NCBI GenBank assembly: GCA_905250025.1
Contig: CAJNOJ010000341.1
Location: forward strand, 1 to 64,000
Length of the DNA: 64,000 bases
Source of the DNA: Adineta ricciae
Lineage: Eukaryota > Rotifera > Eurotatoria > Adinetida > Adinetidae
Direction of reading: 5' to 3'
The first letter of the stretch is position 1; each line of letters begins with the position of its first letter. This document shows positions 1 to 9,338 of this stretch, in pieces. The notes beneath the pieces are model-generated. The model was not told the DNA's origin and did no database searches. It saw only the letters and a list, made by a program, of their open reading frames with translations. Position numbers and translations under genes: made by a program.

Positions 1-902
1 CCATCTATTCCGAAGCCTCCAATGTCCAAACATTCATGAAAATGATTTATATCGTTCAATTCAATGATGAGTTTGTCATTAACACGTTTATGTGATGCAA
101 CTCGGTTGTAAAATAGTTTGTGGTGAAGTATTTTCTCAACTTCGGTATCATTGTGAACGGGTGAAATGAGTACTCGGTAGGAAAGTTTATGTTTTTTGGA
201 TATGGAATGTTCATCGATTTTTAGTGTAGCCTCTTTTGTCCACTTCCTGAGAGACTTGGATGCTATCACAATCGCATTACCAGTTTGTTTATTGTACTGT
301 GTATAGAGTGAAGTTTTGTGTAGTGAAGGTTCACCAAGTTGAGCAGCAATAGCTGACAAGAGTTTTTCGTTATTAGTGTTTGTTGGTAAGTCTTCGAAAA
401 AACAACAGTCAGCACGTGGATAAACAGTAGCAAACGCAGCCTCGATTCTGAAGTCGGGTGAGGAGGCTGCTTGGATTAGTTCAGCGAGCTGCTTGTAACA
501 GATTCGAAAGACATTAGGGAACTGATCGGAGACGATTTCGCAACGACGAGTCTTTGATGTTTTATATGCGTTTGCATACCTTTGAGCAACTTCATCAGCC
601 GAAAGAGCCTTCTTGAGTTCTGAACCAATTACGATGTAAGAGTCAAGTTCGAGTTCTTCGACAAATGTTATATTAGTGCCACTATTCTTGGAAAGGACAG
701 TTGTCTCAAGCTCGGTAATCAGGTAATGTTTGTCATCTTCATGTAGCATATTGATGACAGCGACACCCAGTGTGGAATAACATTGGACACTTTGTACATC
801 TAGGCGATGGGCTGTCTTCAAACGAGTCTTGATTTGTTCTTCGAGTTCTTCGTCATCGACGTCCACAGGAATATCAGGTATGTAAACTGTTATATCAGCC
901 AT
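1..902 (-). CDS. Uncharacterised protein, N-terminal 300 codons, runs off the left edge
   Basis: An open frame starts at ATG 902-900 and continues without a stop to base 1, so about 300 codons are visible and the C-terminus lies outside the window. No signal peptide or membrane segment is visible; the protein is probably soluble and intracellular. The N-terminus (ITVYIPDIPVDVDDEELEEQ) and a later stretch beginning YRVLISPV both suggest a beta-strand followed by an acidic helix, which resembles RRM-like folds. I could not identify RNP motifs, so RNA binding is only a guess. The centre is helical with conserved-looking Cys and Arg. The start is the first ATG and lies about 40 bases from the point where duplicated block A begins, so this gene is outside the duplicated part. 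The family is not recognised. Confidence 0.6.
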   Translation of the reverse strand, partial: MADITVYIPDIPVDVDDEELEEQIKTRLKTAHRLDVQSVQCYSTLGVAVINMLHEDDKHYLITELETTVLSKNSGTNITFVEELELDSYIVIGSELKKALSADEVAQRYANAYKTSKTRRCEIVSDQFPNVFRICYKQLAELIQAASSPDFRIEAAFATVYPRADCCFFEDLPTNTNNEKLLSAIAAQLGEPSLHKTSLYTQYNKQTGNAIVIASKSLRKWTKEATLKIDEHSISKKHKLSYRVLISPVHNDTEVEKILHHKLFYNRVASHKRVNDKLIIELNDINHFHECLDIGGFGID

Positions 903-1535
903 AGTAGTTTCTACAGATGGAATCTATTATCAAAATCTATGGAAAAAGAAAACAATACATTTCATCTTTCGAATCTAATTATTTTTAGATGTTAGAAGAC
1001 ATTTTTAAATAGCCATTTCAGATATTGTGTGATGGTATTTATTATGTAGGCTGTAACTTGGAAAAAATGAAGAAAAACAAGATTAGTCATTGAACTTGAT
1101 AAGATAGTACTTAGTTATTTTTCGGCGACAACCAGCCTATTATCTTACCATCCAAACTGCTTCTTTGCATAGATAATAACAAAAGAAAAAATCTCTTGTG
1201 TACACCGAACACGATCTTATGCAGGGGAAAAAACCTAGGAAAATGTTGACTCGTTCTATTTGCTTTGTGATAGTGCCCAACGTGTTTTGAAGCATGGTCT
1301 TCATTCGAGATAAAGAAAAATGAAATCTTTAGACTTTATTTTCATGTGAAACAGATCGAGGCGAAGCGAATAAAGTGTATGTTGTCGATAGCTACGTCCT
1401 CTTCCTTTCCTGAGTGATATGAAACGATAACAATCGATGCATTGTGCAACCGTTTACTAGATTGCCCCCTTTATAAGTTGAGGTCATTTTATTACCACAA
1501 AGAACAAAATCAAACATTTGTTTTTGATGGTGAGA
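903..1535. other. Intergenic; start of duplicated block A near 943
   Basis: No gene is visible. From about base 943 the sequence matches the sequence that follows the N gap at 37,438, so the left limit of the A/B duplication lies here. The stretch contains the 3' flank of the BURP gene on the minus strand. Confidence 0.6.
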
Positions 1536-2762
1536 TTAGTTTTTACAAACGAGAAAACTATCAGGACTAATAAAATGACAAATACCATCACCAGGCCGTT
1601 TATGTAACATACGAAATGCGACATGTTCTTTACCGAAATTGTTTGTTTTCAGATGACACATAGCATACATTGTGACATTATTGAGTTCTTCGTTATAATT
1701 GACAGTAACTTGTTTAACAACTGTACCGTGAACTGCGTGGCATAGATAGAGCGTATTACAATCAGTGGCGTTTGCTTTCATTGTATGACACACAAGTGGA
1801 TTGCCGTCGCAGCCGACAATTTGAACCACTTCGGAAATTGTAACGTTAAAGGGTTCGGGAAATGGAAGTTCAGCCAATTTTTCGTCTTCTCTGTATATTG
1901 CGATGTTGTCATTTGAAACATTAAATAATTCTGACGCATATGATGTGATTTCATCTATTTGGTGAAAACATTGACGTACTTCACCTTCAACATTGTTGTC
2001 AATGTTACAAATGGAGATATTTGAAATATCGCAAGTATTTATGCTTTCATCATTGATATTTGTTTGTTCTACATTACCCCAGGATCCGCCCATTAAAAGT
2101 GTGTTATTCACAGCTAATGACGATGGCAGCTGATACCAGCCTTGGTACAAAGAGCGATTGAATGGTTTATTTGGATTTTCCCGTTCAGATTCGTATGGTT
2201 TTGGGCTTGAATGATGGTGATGATGTTGGCCGTGTGCTTCAGCTTTATCTGGTTTATTTATGTGACTTCGGCGTACTACAGCACCTTCATCGGTTGATTG
2301 TTGATCATTGGCAGCAGTAAGTGCGCGTGGATACACTATCCAACGCCAGTTTGGTTGATACCCCCAGTTCGGATTTCGGCGAACTCGAGTCTTTTCTTCA
2401 TCGGTTGATTGTTGATCATTGGCAGCAGTGAGTGCGCGTGGATACGCTATCCAACGCCAGTTTGGTTGATACCCCCAGTTCGGGTTTCGGCGAACTCGAG
2501 TCTTTTCTTCATCGGTTGATTGTTGATCATTGGCAGCAGTTAGTGCGCGTGGATACGCTATCCAACGCCAGTTTGGTTGGTATCCCCAGTTCGGATTTCG
2601 GCGAACTCGAGTCTTTTCTTCATCGGTTGATTGTTGATCATTGGCAGCAGTGAGTGAGCGTGGATACGCTATCCAACGCCAATTATAACGGGAATTCGGA
2701 TTAGTAAGACCATTCGAATGTTTCAGAATTATCGCACAAGCAATAATTAGTATTAATTTCAT
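1536..2762 (-). CDS. Secreted BURP-domain protein with Trp/Tyr-rich tandem core repeats (copy A)
   Basis: This is a 408-residue intronless frame with ATG at 2762. Residues 1-18 form a signal peptide ending near HSNG. Residues 21-165 carry four Trp/Tyr-rich units; the three full ones have a 37-residue period with core NPNWGYQPNWRWIAYPR, and RVRR closes units at 52-55, 89-92 and 126-129 (VVRR at 162-165). RVRR fits furin-type convertases. A His tract lies at 177-184. Residues about 240-408 match a BURP domain: CH pairs at 325-326, 341-342, 369-370 and 395-396 (CHX14CHX26CHX24CH; plant proteins typically CHX10CHX25-27CHX25-26CH), an EGE motif between C252 and C265, and a PG..-CHF ending. BURP domains are known from plants, where some members are copper-dependent cyclases acting on Trp/Tyr core peptides in the same chain. 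Inference: a secreted, self-modifying peptide precursor, perhaps acquired horizontally. The domain call is strong by motif; the function is unproven. Confidence 0.8.
   Translation of the reverse strand: MKLILIIACAIILKHSNGLTNPNSRYNWRWIAYPRSLTAANDQQSTDEEKTRVRRNPNWGYQPNWRWIAYPRALTAANDQQSTDEEKTRVRRNPNWGYQPNWRWIAYPRALTAANDQQSTDEEKTRVRRNPNWGYQPNWRWIVYPRALTAANDQQSTDEGAVVRRSHINKPDKAEAHGQHHHHHSSPKPYESERENPNKPFNRSLYQGWYQLPSSLAVNNTLLMGGSWGNVEQTNINDESINTCDISNISICNIDNNVEGEVRQCFHQIDEITSYASELFNVSNDNIAIYREDEKLAELPFPEPFNVTISEVVQIVGCDGNPLVCHTMKANATDCNTLYLCHAVHGTVVKQVTVNYNEELNNVTMYAMCHLKTNNFGKEHVAFRMLHKRPGDGICHFISPDSFLVCKN
2268..2702 (-). repeat. 111-bp tandem coding repeat: core-peptide units of the BURP protein (copy A)
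   Basis: Four units (three full, one with a shortened first part) encode the Trp/Tyr-rich cores and their RVRR ends. Units are nearly identical in DNA as well as protein, which indicates recent slippage or unequal exchange. The second copy of the gene has only two units, and the length difference of 74 residues is exactly two periods of 37. Confidence 0.85.
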
Positions 2763-2817
2763 TTTTCAACAGCAAAATAGATTTCTTCGGAGTGTTTTAT
2801 TCCATCGACTCGGTGGT

Positions 2818-2827
2818 GTATATATAG
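2818..2827 (-). promoter_or_regulatory. TATA-like box of the BURP gene (copy A)
   Basis: CTATATATAC on the minus strand lies 56 nt upstream of the ATG. The same ten bases lie 56 nt upstream of the ATG in copy B (39,091-39,100). This position fits a core promoter with a short 5' leader. Confidence 0.5.
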
Positions 2828-3711
2828 AGAATAAATGGGGAAGTAAATGTATACATTATTAGCATAAATACAAAGAGACTAAACGATATCTCAAGTAAAA
2901 TAGGCACTTGATGCATTGAAATATATAGTTTTGCATACTATTTACGATGCAAACTTATACAAATAGACAAGAAGACAAAGACGATGTTTTCAAACGAATA
3001 TGGAAATTCTTATTTGAAAAGAAATCGTGTGTATGGTTAAGTTGAATGACGTTTTAATGAATGAATAATTTTACTTTTCAGACATAGCGAAGAATATGTA
3101 CTCAACGCTACGCTATTATCTTTGTGCCCATATTTTCATGGAAAGTCATATTACAAAACATCTGAATCGTGCTTCGATAATTGGAGCGCAAAATAACAAT
3201 AATTGATAATAGCTATGTTGAAACAATAAACGAAGTTCCATTGAGTCCATATGCCACATATAGTTTCCATATGGATAGACAGTAACAAAATACCGAAGTT
3301 CCTTATGAATAATTACCTGTAAACGTCAAGATTTACCATATTTTTCGTCCACATATACAGCTACACAGTTAATATTTTAGTCTTTTCCTGTATAGTCGTT
3401 CACACCACGTCACTAGTCGTCTATCTGGACGTCGATACAGAAAGAAAAGATACGCTTACATATCCTGTTATAAGCACGATCACCTTTGAATTCATTCACA
3501 GGAAAACTAAGATTTCTATTTTTCTTTCTTTTTCTCTCGCACTTGGTTACACGTAAATGTATATATACGACCATGCTCGTTCTCCGAATGCATCTCAATA
3601 TTACGTTGTAATCGCCGCGATAAGTGAGTTTCAAGCATCCGAATACCGTCAATACTTTCTTCACTATCTCATAATTCCGATATGACCACATCGTTCCAAT
3701 AGAATACGGCG
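2828..3711. other. Intergenic between the BURP gene and the NDCRHF pseudogene
   Basis: No supported gene. A 113-codon minus-strand frame at 3413-3754 has different ends in block B and no recognisable domain, so I treat it as chance. Confidence 0.5.
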
Positions 3712-4115
3712 ATGACATATTGGTATATTGGCAACAAGCGCGTGATGTATTCATGCAAGTTTAGTTTTAGGTGGCTCCCATGCTTCCAACAACGAATTTA
3801 ATGGTCGATTACAATAGACCAATATCGTTGCTCACGACTTCTGCTAGATGGAATGACTATTCGACGATTTTATGTCTATGAAACATTGATCCGTCATACT
3901 TTTGCCGTTTTCCAAACGGATACAGAGCATACTTTCAAAGTTCATCCCATTGTTGACACCGAACCTGGACGCTATACACCAGTTTATGTTGACATTATAC
4001 CAACGAGCTAAAATGGTTCATAAAACAAGAAGTCTACAGGTTTGGTGGTTATGAAGTGGGAATTAATGATTGTCGACACTTCGCACGGGCTGTACCATCA
4101 TTCCTATCCAGTTAA
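3712..4115 (+). pseudogene. Pseudogene of the NDCRHF small-protein family (copy A)
   Basis: The stretch is a degraded relative of the intact gene at 6617-7093. It starts with a matching ATG, keeps segments such as the FQTD..HTFKVH region and the terminal NDCRHFARAV motif, and ends with a matching stop. It lacks bases near the start (relative to block B) and in the middle, has a TAG soon after the FNGR-like segment, and cannot be read through in one frame. Block B has a longer but also broken version at 39,964-40,439. The family therefore expanded by local duplication before the A/B split, and one member died. Confidence 0.75.
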
Positions 4116-4883
4116 CTGCTTCGTCAATTGTCAAAAATAGTCTTTTCTGTACATAAAACACTCACGATAATAAAAATTGAAAGCTCAAGGAAGAATACTC
4201 ACTTTGAAAATAAGAAAAAAGCCTAGGATTCATGTGACTAGCAACGATGCTTATACGCATCTGTTTCAGATGCACTTTGTGCTAATCTTCCATACATCAC
4301 ATTCAGAACATTCCACGCACCACTATATTTTTTAAAAAAGTACTGGAAAGGATTTAATCTGTATATAGAGCATTTATTACGAAGCAAGATCTTCTGATAA
4401 AAAATAGTCTAATCATCGTTATTCATCGAGATGAAAATAATAGCAAATGAGGGCTATCTTTTCTAATTTACACCTACACGACATAAGGTGAATCAGCTAG
4501 AAAGAAACCCTAATCTCTCCGAATGATCGAAAAAAGTGCATTTAAAAATAGTATCTAAACAGAGCATTTGCGTTGACATTTCGCCGATACTCTCCCGGGA
4601 TTATTTGCTATTACGCACTTGAAACAATTTTCTTTCTGCTATTCGAAGAGTTAATTAAAAACGAATTTGATTTTGGAAAGAATATCATCTCGAACCATAT
4701 GCAAAGAAACATCCATTACATTTCCACAGGTCTTAATTCTCTCTTCTTCAAAATAAATATTGTCATATTCTTTAAGCTAAAATCAAATATGTGAAAAGTA
4801 TTTAATAGAACCGAGATTGATAGTAAAGTCGTAGCTCACTTCACATACATCAGACCGATTATTTTCGTGGCAAGGTCAACGGA
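4116..4883. other. Intergenic
   Basis: No supported gene. A 73-codon frame at 4573-4794 is interrupted in block B, which argues against coding. Confidence 0.5.
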
Positions 4884-6102
4884 ATGTTTTCCAAAGGATC
4901 ATTTCAATTGACCATTCTGGTTTTCATTCTCATGAATGACAAAACAACGACAGCGCAGAGTCCATGCACGAACGCTAATTATCAAGATACTACGCTGAAA
5001 TTATTGAAAGATCAAGCAATTGGACATTCCTTCATGGATTTAACATCGTAAATAATTACTTTCTTGAATGATAAATATCATCGAATTGTTTGAAAATAAT
5101 TTTAGTTACGGTCAGGACAGAATCCTTCTCAACCGTTTCGAAGCATCCGATGTGGTTCTTAGTCCTGATGGGCACTATGTGTATGTTGTATTCGATAACA
5201 TCTACCAAATCGGTGCTTTCTGCACGCCGTTGGGACGGTTATCCAATTGTACGGATCAATTATTTTCTTGGCCCAATGCATCACTCAACAGTCAAGATTC
5301 GAGTTTTGAAGGAATAGCTTACGAACCAGTGAACGGAAGATATTTCGTTGTGCAAGAAACAGTACCAACAAATGCGAAAGGAATATTTCGTTCAAATATT
5401 TTTGAATTAAGCATTGCCATGAACCGAGCTCAACCTTTACAGCAAGTTGATTCCTGTGTAGTCAGTTGGACGTTTGGATCGAAAAACAAAGGCTTCGAAG
5501 GTTTAGAAGCTGTCTACCACCAACGTACAGGTCAAACTTATCTGCTAGCATTGTGTGAAGCAAATAAATGTGATCATAAATCGAATTCAACCAACGACGG
5601 ACGTATTGTTGTTCTTGAAAAGAAGAGAACAACTGATGGTAATTAAGATTGTTGTCGAAAGAATCTCATAAAAGCATAATCTTTTCCAGGTGTATGCTCA
5701 TGGGAGCCCATGGGTACATTTGACCTGCCATCATCAGTTCGTTTCAGTGACTATTCAGCTATGTCAATTTATCCTTCAAAAACAAAGCAATTACCCACAT
5801 ACATAGCTGTGGTCAGTCAAACAAACAGTCAATTATGGATCGGTCGTATTGATGAAATCGATGAAAGGCCTTATTTTGACGTATCAAAATTGAAGAAAAG
5901 TGTAGTATATGACTTTCCACGATCGACGGAAACGGCTTCTGAATGTCAAATCAAATATTGTAATGTTGAAGGTGTAGCATGGCAAGGCAAGAATCAGCTC
6001 GTTCTAGTTTCCGACAAGGCGAAGGATGATCAAGATATTCATTGTATTGAGAAAGATCAAAGCATTCATTATTTTGCTTTACCAGACAATCTAAGCAAAT
6101 AA
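4884..6102 (+). CDS. Secreted beta-propeller-like protein, three exons (copy A)
   Basis: Three exons join in frame: 4884-5047, 5106-5638 and 5690-6102, giving 369 residues. The introns are 58 and 51 nt with GT-AG ends, and the same junctions exist in block B. The start is the ATG at 4884, which opens a signal peptide (FQLTILVFILM..) cut near TTTAQ. The mature part contains FEGIAYEP, FVVQETV and GFEGLEAVYH, which resemble blades of esterase-like or phytase-like propellers that use repeated FEG/E motifs. Cys residues are frequent, as expected for a secreted protein. The similarity is by motif feel only; enzymatic activity is not established. The copies differ in the last exon by 3 of 130 residues. 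Confidence 0.75.
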
Positions 6103-6616
6103 AAACGATTTTGCTGATTTATAGATTTCACTTCATCTCTGATCGGTTTCATAAATATGTGTTAAAGAGCATAGATTCTTTTGTCGTTCTACATTTTTCA
6201 TCAATACCACACACAAGGTGAGTATCTGTCGTTCTTGACGTGCGTATACGTGTTGTGTTGATGATAGAGAAAGGAGAAAACAAAAAAATATGCGTATATT
6301 CTTCGCGTCTTTCTTCATCGATAGAAGATAGTGTTATGATGAATATCAATCTATTCAAATGATACTAAAGTGAGTGTTTTCATTCGCTTCTCTCCCTCGA
6401 TCGTACATAAGTATAGAGACAAGACCACGTGGGTACCTTATCCTAAATTATTCGATAGGCAGAGTAACAAACCTGAACGATATCGATACAAAATTATAAC
6501 GTCTCATTTGCCTTGCGCTTCTCCTGATGAATATGTTTTTTTTAAAGAAAAATCGAGTCACCGTCTCATGCGTTTCTTTTTTTTTCTAGTGTAGATTTGC
6601 TCACAATCATCTTGAC
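6103..6616. other. Intergenic, presumed promoter region of the NDCRHF gene
   Basis: No gene is visible; minus-strand frames here are overlapping and unconserved in their ends. Confidence 0.5.
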
Positions 6617-7093
6617 ATGGAGGCGATGTATTGGCAAAAAGTTCGTGATACATTCATGCAAGGAATAGGAGTTTTAGCTGCCAGTTTAGCTTTAGCTGGT
6701 ATTAACGCATCCAATAATGAATTCAACGGTCGACTTATTGATCGTTACCGTTGTTCGAAACTATTTACCGATTATATGTTTGTTCGTCGATTTTACATTC
6801 ATGAAACATTGATTCGCCATAACTTTGTGGTTTTCCAAACGGATACACGTCATACTTTCAAAGTTCATCTAATTGCTGACATTTATTCTGGACGACGTTA
6901 TTCACCAGTTTATGTTGATATTGTACCAACTTACTGGAAGCCAACTGGTAGACGTGTGAGAAGGTGTAATAAGAACGCTCGAGGTTTGAAAAATTTCGTC
7001 AAACGTGAAGTTCAGAAATTTGGTGATTACGAGGTAGGAATCAATGACTGTCGACATTTCGCGCGAGCTGTAGCAGCATATCTATCCCATTAA
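6617..7093 (+). CDS. Small protein with NDCRHF motif, possible permuted papain-fold family (copy A)
   Basis: A single-exon frame of 158 residues starts at the ATG of MEAMYWQKVRD. A hydrophobic stretch at about residues 15-30 (GVLAASLALAG) may be a membrane anchor or a buried helix. The C-terminus carries GINDCRHFARAVAAYL, preceded by several His residues in the FQTD..HTFKVH region. An upstream His followed by an N-C-x-H-F motif is the pattern of permuted NlpC/P60-like proteins (LRAT and PPPDE groups), so a thiol peptidase or acyltransferase is possible. This is inference; no full domain could be aligned by eye. The copies differ by 3 of 158 residues, which suggests selection, and a broken paralogue lies upstream. 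A polyadenylation signal AATAAA lies at 7147-7152. Confidence 0.7.
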   Translation: MEAMYWQKVRDTFMQGIGVLAASLALAGINASNNEFNGRLIDRYRCSKLFTDYMFVRRFYIHETLIRHNFVVFQTDTRHTFKVHLIADIYSGRRYSPVYVDIVPTYWKPTGRRVRRCNKNARGLKNFVKREVQKFGDYEVGINDCRHFARAVAAYLSH

Positions 7094-7892
7094 TTGTTTT
7101 CTTACTTACTTTACTTGCCTGCTGTGCAAACGTTCATTTAAAACTGAATAAACGAATAGGTAATACTCACGTATCCAGAATCTATCTTTACATATCAATG
7201 GTATCGATGTGCGTGTTGTTGTCTCACTACATCACTGCATGGAAAATATTTATACGCTTTTGAATATTTGGTCACTAGCGATTCTTAAAAGCGGTAACCA
7301 GATTAAATTCAATATAAGTGAATCGATACGGAGGAGAAAGTCTTATCAAATCACATTATTAATCGTATGTGTTTTATACTAAGCGCTCGTTAAGTGCTTC
7401 TAAGATCTTACAAATGGATGTACACAACAACGTCCGTTATTCTTTTCTTTAAATGTTTAGCCTCTATGAGCTGTTAAATAAACAAACCATTCCATGGTAT
7501 TTGGAATGATTAACCTCTTTTCGAAAAATAATCATAGTCATAAACTGTGTCATTTGTCAAGGTGACCCCAGACAATCCTTTTGAATTGCGTCGTCCATAA
7601 ATTTTCCATGCACCGACACTCGTCTTCAAAGCATAGTTCCCATAAATTGGAACTTATTACTTAAGTGCTTTATTTTGAAAGTAAAGTTCACGAAGAAGAT
7701 GTCTTCCTCACTTTCAATTGGGTTTAAAGTATGATGAGACAGTTCGAGAGGATAGGAACTTTTTACTACTTCTAATAACCATATTTCAGAAAAATGATAT
7801 TATCAATAACTAAGTTAATCTTTATCGTGCTTGTCACTGACATTGAATATACTTAGGGCATACCAAAAGTAGTGGCAACGACACTTTTTTAG
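7094..7892. other. Intergenic; differs from block B by an indel near 7850
   Basis: No gene is seen. Near 7850 the sequence departs from block B, which holds about 250 unrelated bases (about 44,210-44,470) before the NHL segment resumes. Confidence 0.5.
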
Positions 7893-8299
7893 TAACAACC
7901 GCTGGTACTGGAGTTCCTGGAAACATATTGAATACACTGGGTATAACGGATGGACTAGCCATTGATTCTCAAAGAAATATCTGTATCGTTTGCCATGGCA
8001 ATGATCATGTAATGAAATGCTACTTCTGGTACGACCATTGCAGGTATCACAAGCGTATAGCGGGAAACAATAGCGCGACATTCAGTGAACCGTTTTCAGT
8101 ATACCTTGACGAAGCCAATTCTTATATGTATATTGCCGCTTTAGGAAATAATAGAATACAATGATTTCAACTGGGTACCTGGGGAAACGGACAAGGCTCG
8201 CATAGTAATTAACTTGACTATCCTTACTATCTGTGTGTTTCAAAGAAAACAGGTGACATATACATCGAAGACACAATTAATAATCGAATTCAACACTAG
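7893..8299 (+). pseudogene. NHL-repeat protein fragment, broken (copy A)
   Basis: Reading from a possible splice acceptor (TTTTTTAG before 7893), the segment encodes NHL-type blades: GVPGNILNTLGI, LAIDSQRNICIV, and VYLDEANSYMYIAALGNNRIQ. NHL repeats form beta-propellers for protein or ligand binding. The frame breaks at a TGA just after NNRIQ, where block B has CGA (Arg) and continues for about 45 more residues. No upstream exons or signal peptide were found, so even the block B version is probably a remnant of a longer gene. Confidence 0.6.
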
Positions 8300-8707
8300 A
8301 GTTCGGGAGTAACAAGTGTTGTAGTTAGCGATGGTTAGTGTGAACGGCGTGTGCGGTGCAACTTCGACTTTACATGTACGGAGCCACTTATGTCATTTTA
8401 AATATGAACGAAACTTTTATATATGTGAGCGTCGTATGAGATAGGCGAGTATAATGGTATCAACTAGTATGATCGAATCATGAACATCAATACTGCATGC
8501 AATAATTCAGTTGTGTATATTTATGTGCATTTCTGTTGCTTTTTTGCTTTATCATCCTTCGCTTATTCTGGTTGATTTCGAAGTATTGAAGGACTTATGC
8601 TTTCTTTTAAAATACAGATGCCATTTATTCCCATGAACAGAGAAATAAAATCGATATAGTCATTTTCTAGTATCACTGCCAATCGACTATTGCTTTAGAT
8701 AATAGGT
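8300..8707. other. Intergenic
   Basis: No gene seen between the NHL fragment and the small secreted protein. Confidence 0.5.
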
Positions 8708-9130
8708 ATGTATTCAATATTCATTTTGATATTTAGTGTCACTTCCATTTCAATTGTGACAACTTCATCGGTGTGTCCAATTGGAGCTTCGTTTCCCGAA
8801 TGGATGATCGGTTATTTTCACGCCGAATTTGCCGACGGTACATCGGCAAACGCTCGATTCGGCAGATGGTTCGCCAATGTAACATTCTCCACTGGCGAAC
8901 ACGGAACTTTAACTATGCCAACACCTCTTCAACAAATAGGTGATACTTACGTTTTTCACGAATGCGTACAAGTTTATGGCGATGAACCAGCATTACGCTG
9001 CTCGCTTTTAGTACGCAATGGTACTGGTTATACAGAATATATTCACAAAAATCCAGATTTAATTCCTGTTTGTCCTCAGACAATCACGTCACCCGATCTT
9101 GAATTAGAAATCGTCACTCGAATCGATTAG
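8708..9130 (+). CDS. Small secreted protein, family unknown (copy A)
   Basis: This is a 140-residue single-exon frame with ATG at 8708; the codons just upstream contain a stop in block A, so this Met is the start in both copies. Residues 1-20 (SIFILIFSVTSISIVTT) form a signal peptide. The mature part is about 120 residues with four Cys (VCPIG, HECVQV, LRCSLL, PVCPQ), consistent with two disulphides, and reads as beta-rich (FHAEFADGT, RWFANVTFSTGEHGTL). Two or three N-glycosylation sequons are visible. AATAAA follows at 9164-9169. The copies differ by 3 of 140 residues. I do not recognise the family. Confidence 0.75.
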   Translation: MYSIFILIFSVTSISIVTTSSVCPIGASFPEWMIGYFHAEFADGTSANARFGRWFANVTFSTGEHGTLTMPTPLQQIGDTYVFHECVQVYGDEPALRCSLLVRNGTGYTEYIHKNPDLIPVCPQTITSPDLELEIVTRID

Positions 9131-9338
9131 AAGGACATCTCGTCTTGAATTTCCAACATTCTCAATAAACTGAATATTTGTACGAATAAATGTCATTTTA
9201 TTAGTTTATTCAATCATCAAAGAAAAGAATCCGTGCATACAAATGCATGTGTTGAAAACGTGACAGAAAACATAAATAGCAAAACTTTTTCTCACACCAA
9301 TCTATCAGAGAAAGAAGGCCGGCAGAAGGTTAATAGTT

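Noticed and set aside
3413-3754. 113-codon minus-strand frame
   Set aside because: Its ends differ in block B, no domain or signal is visible, and it overlaps the start of a plus-strand pseudogene.
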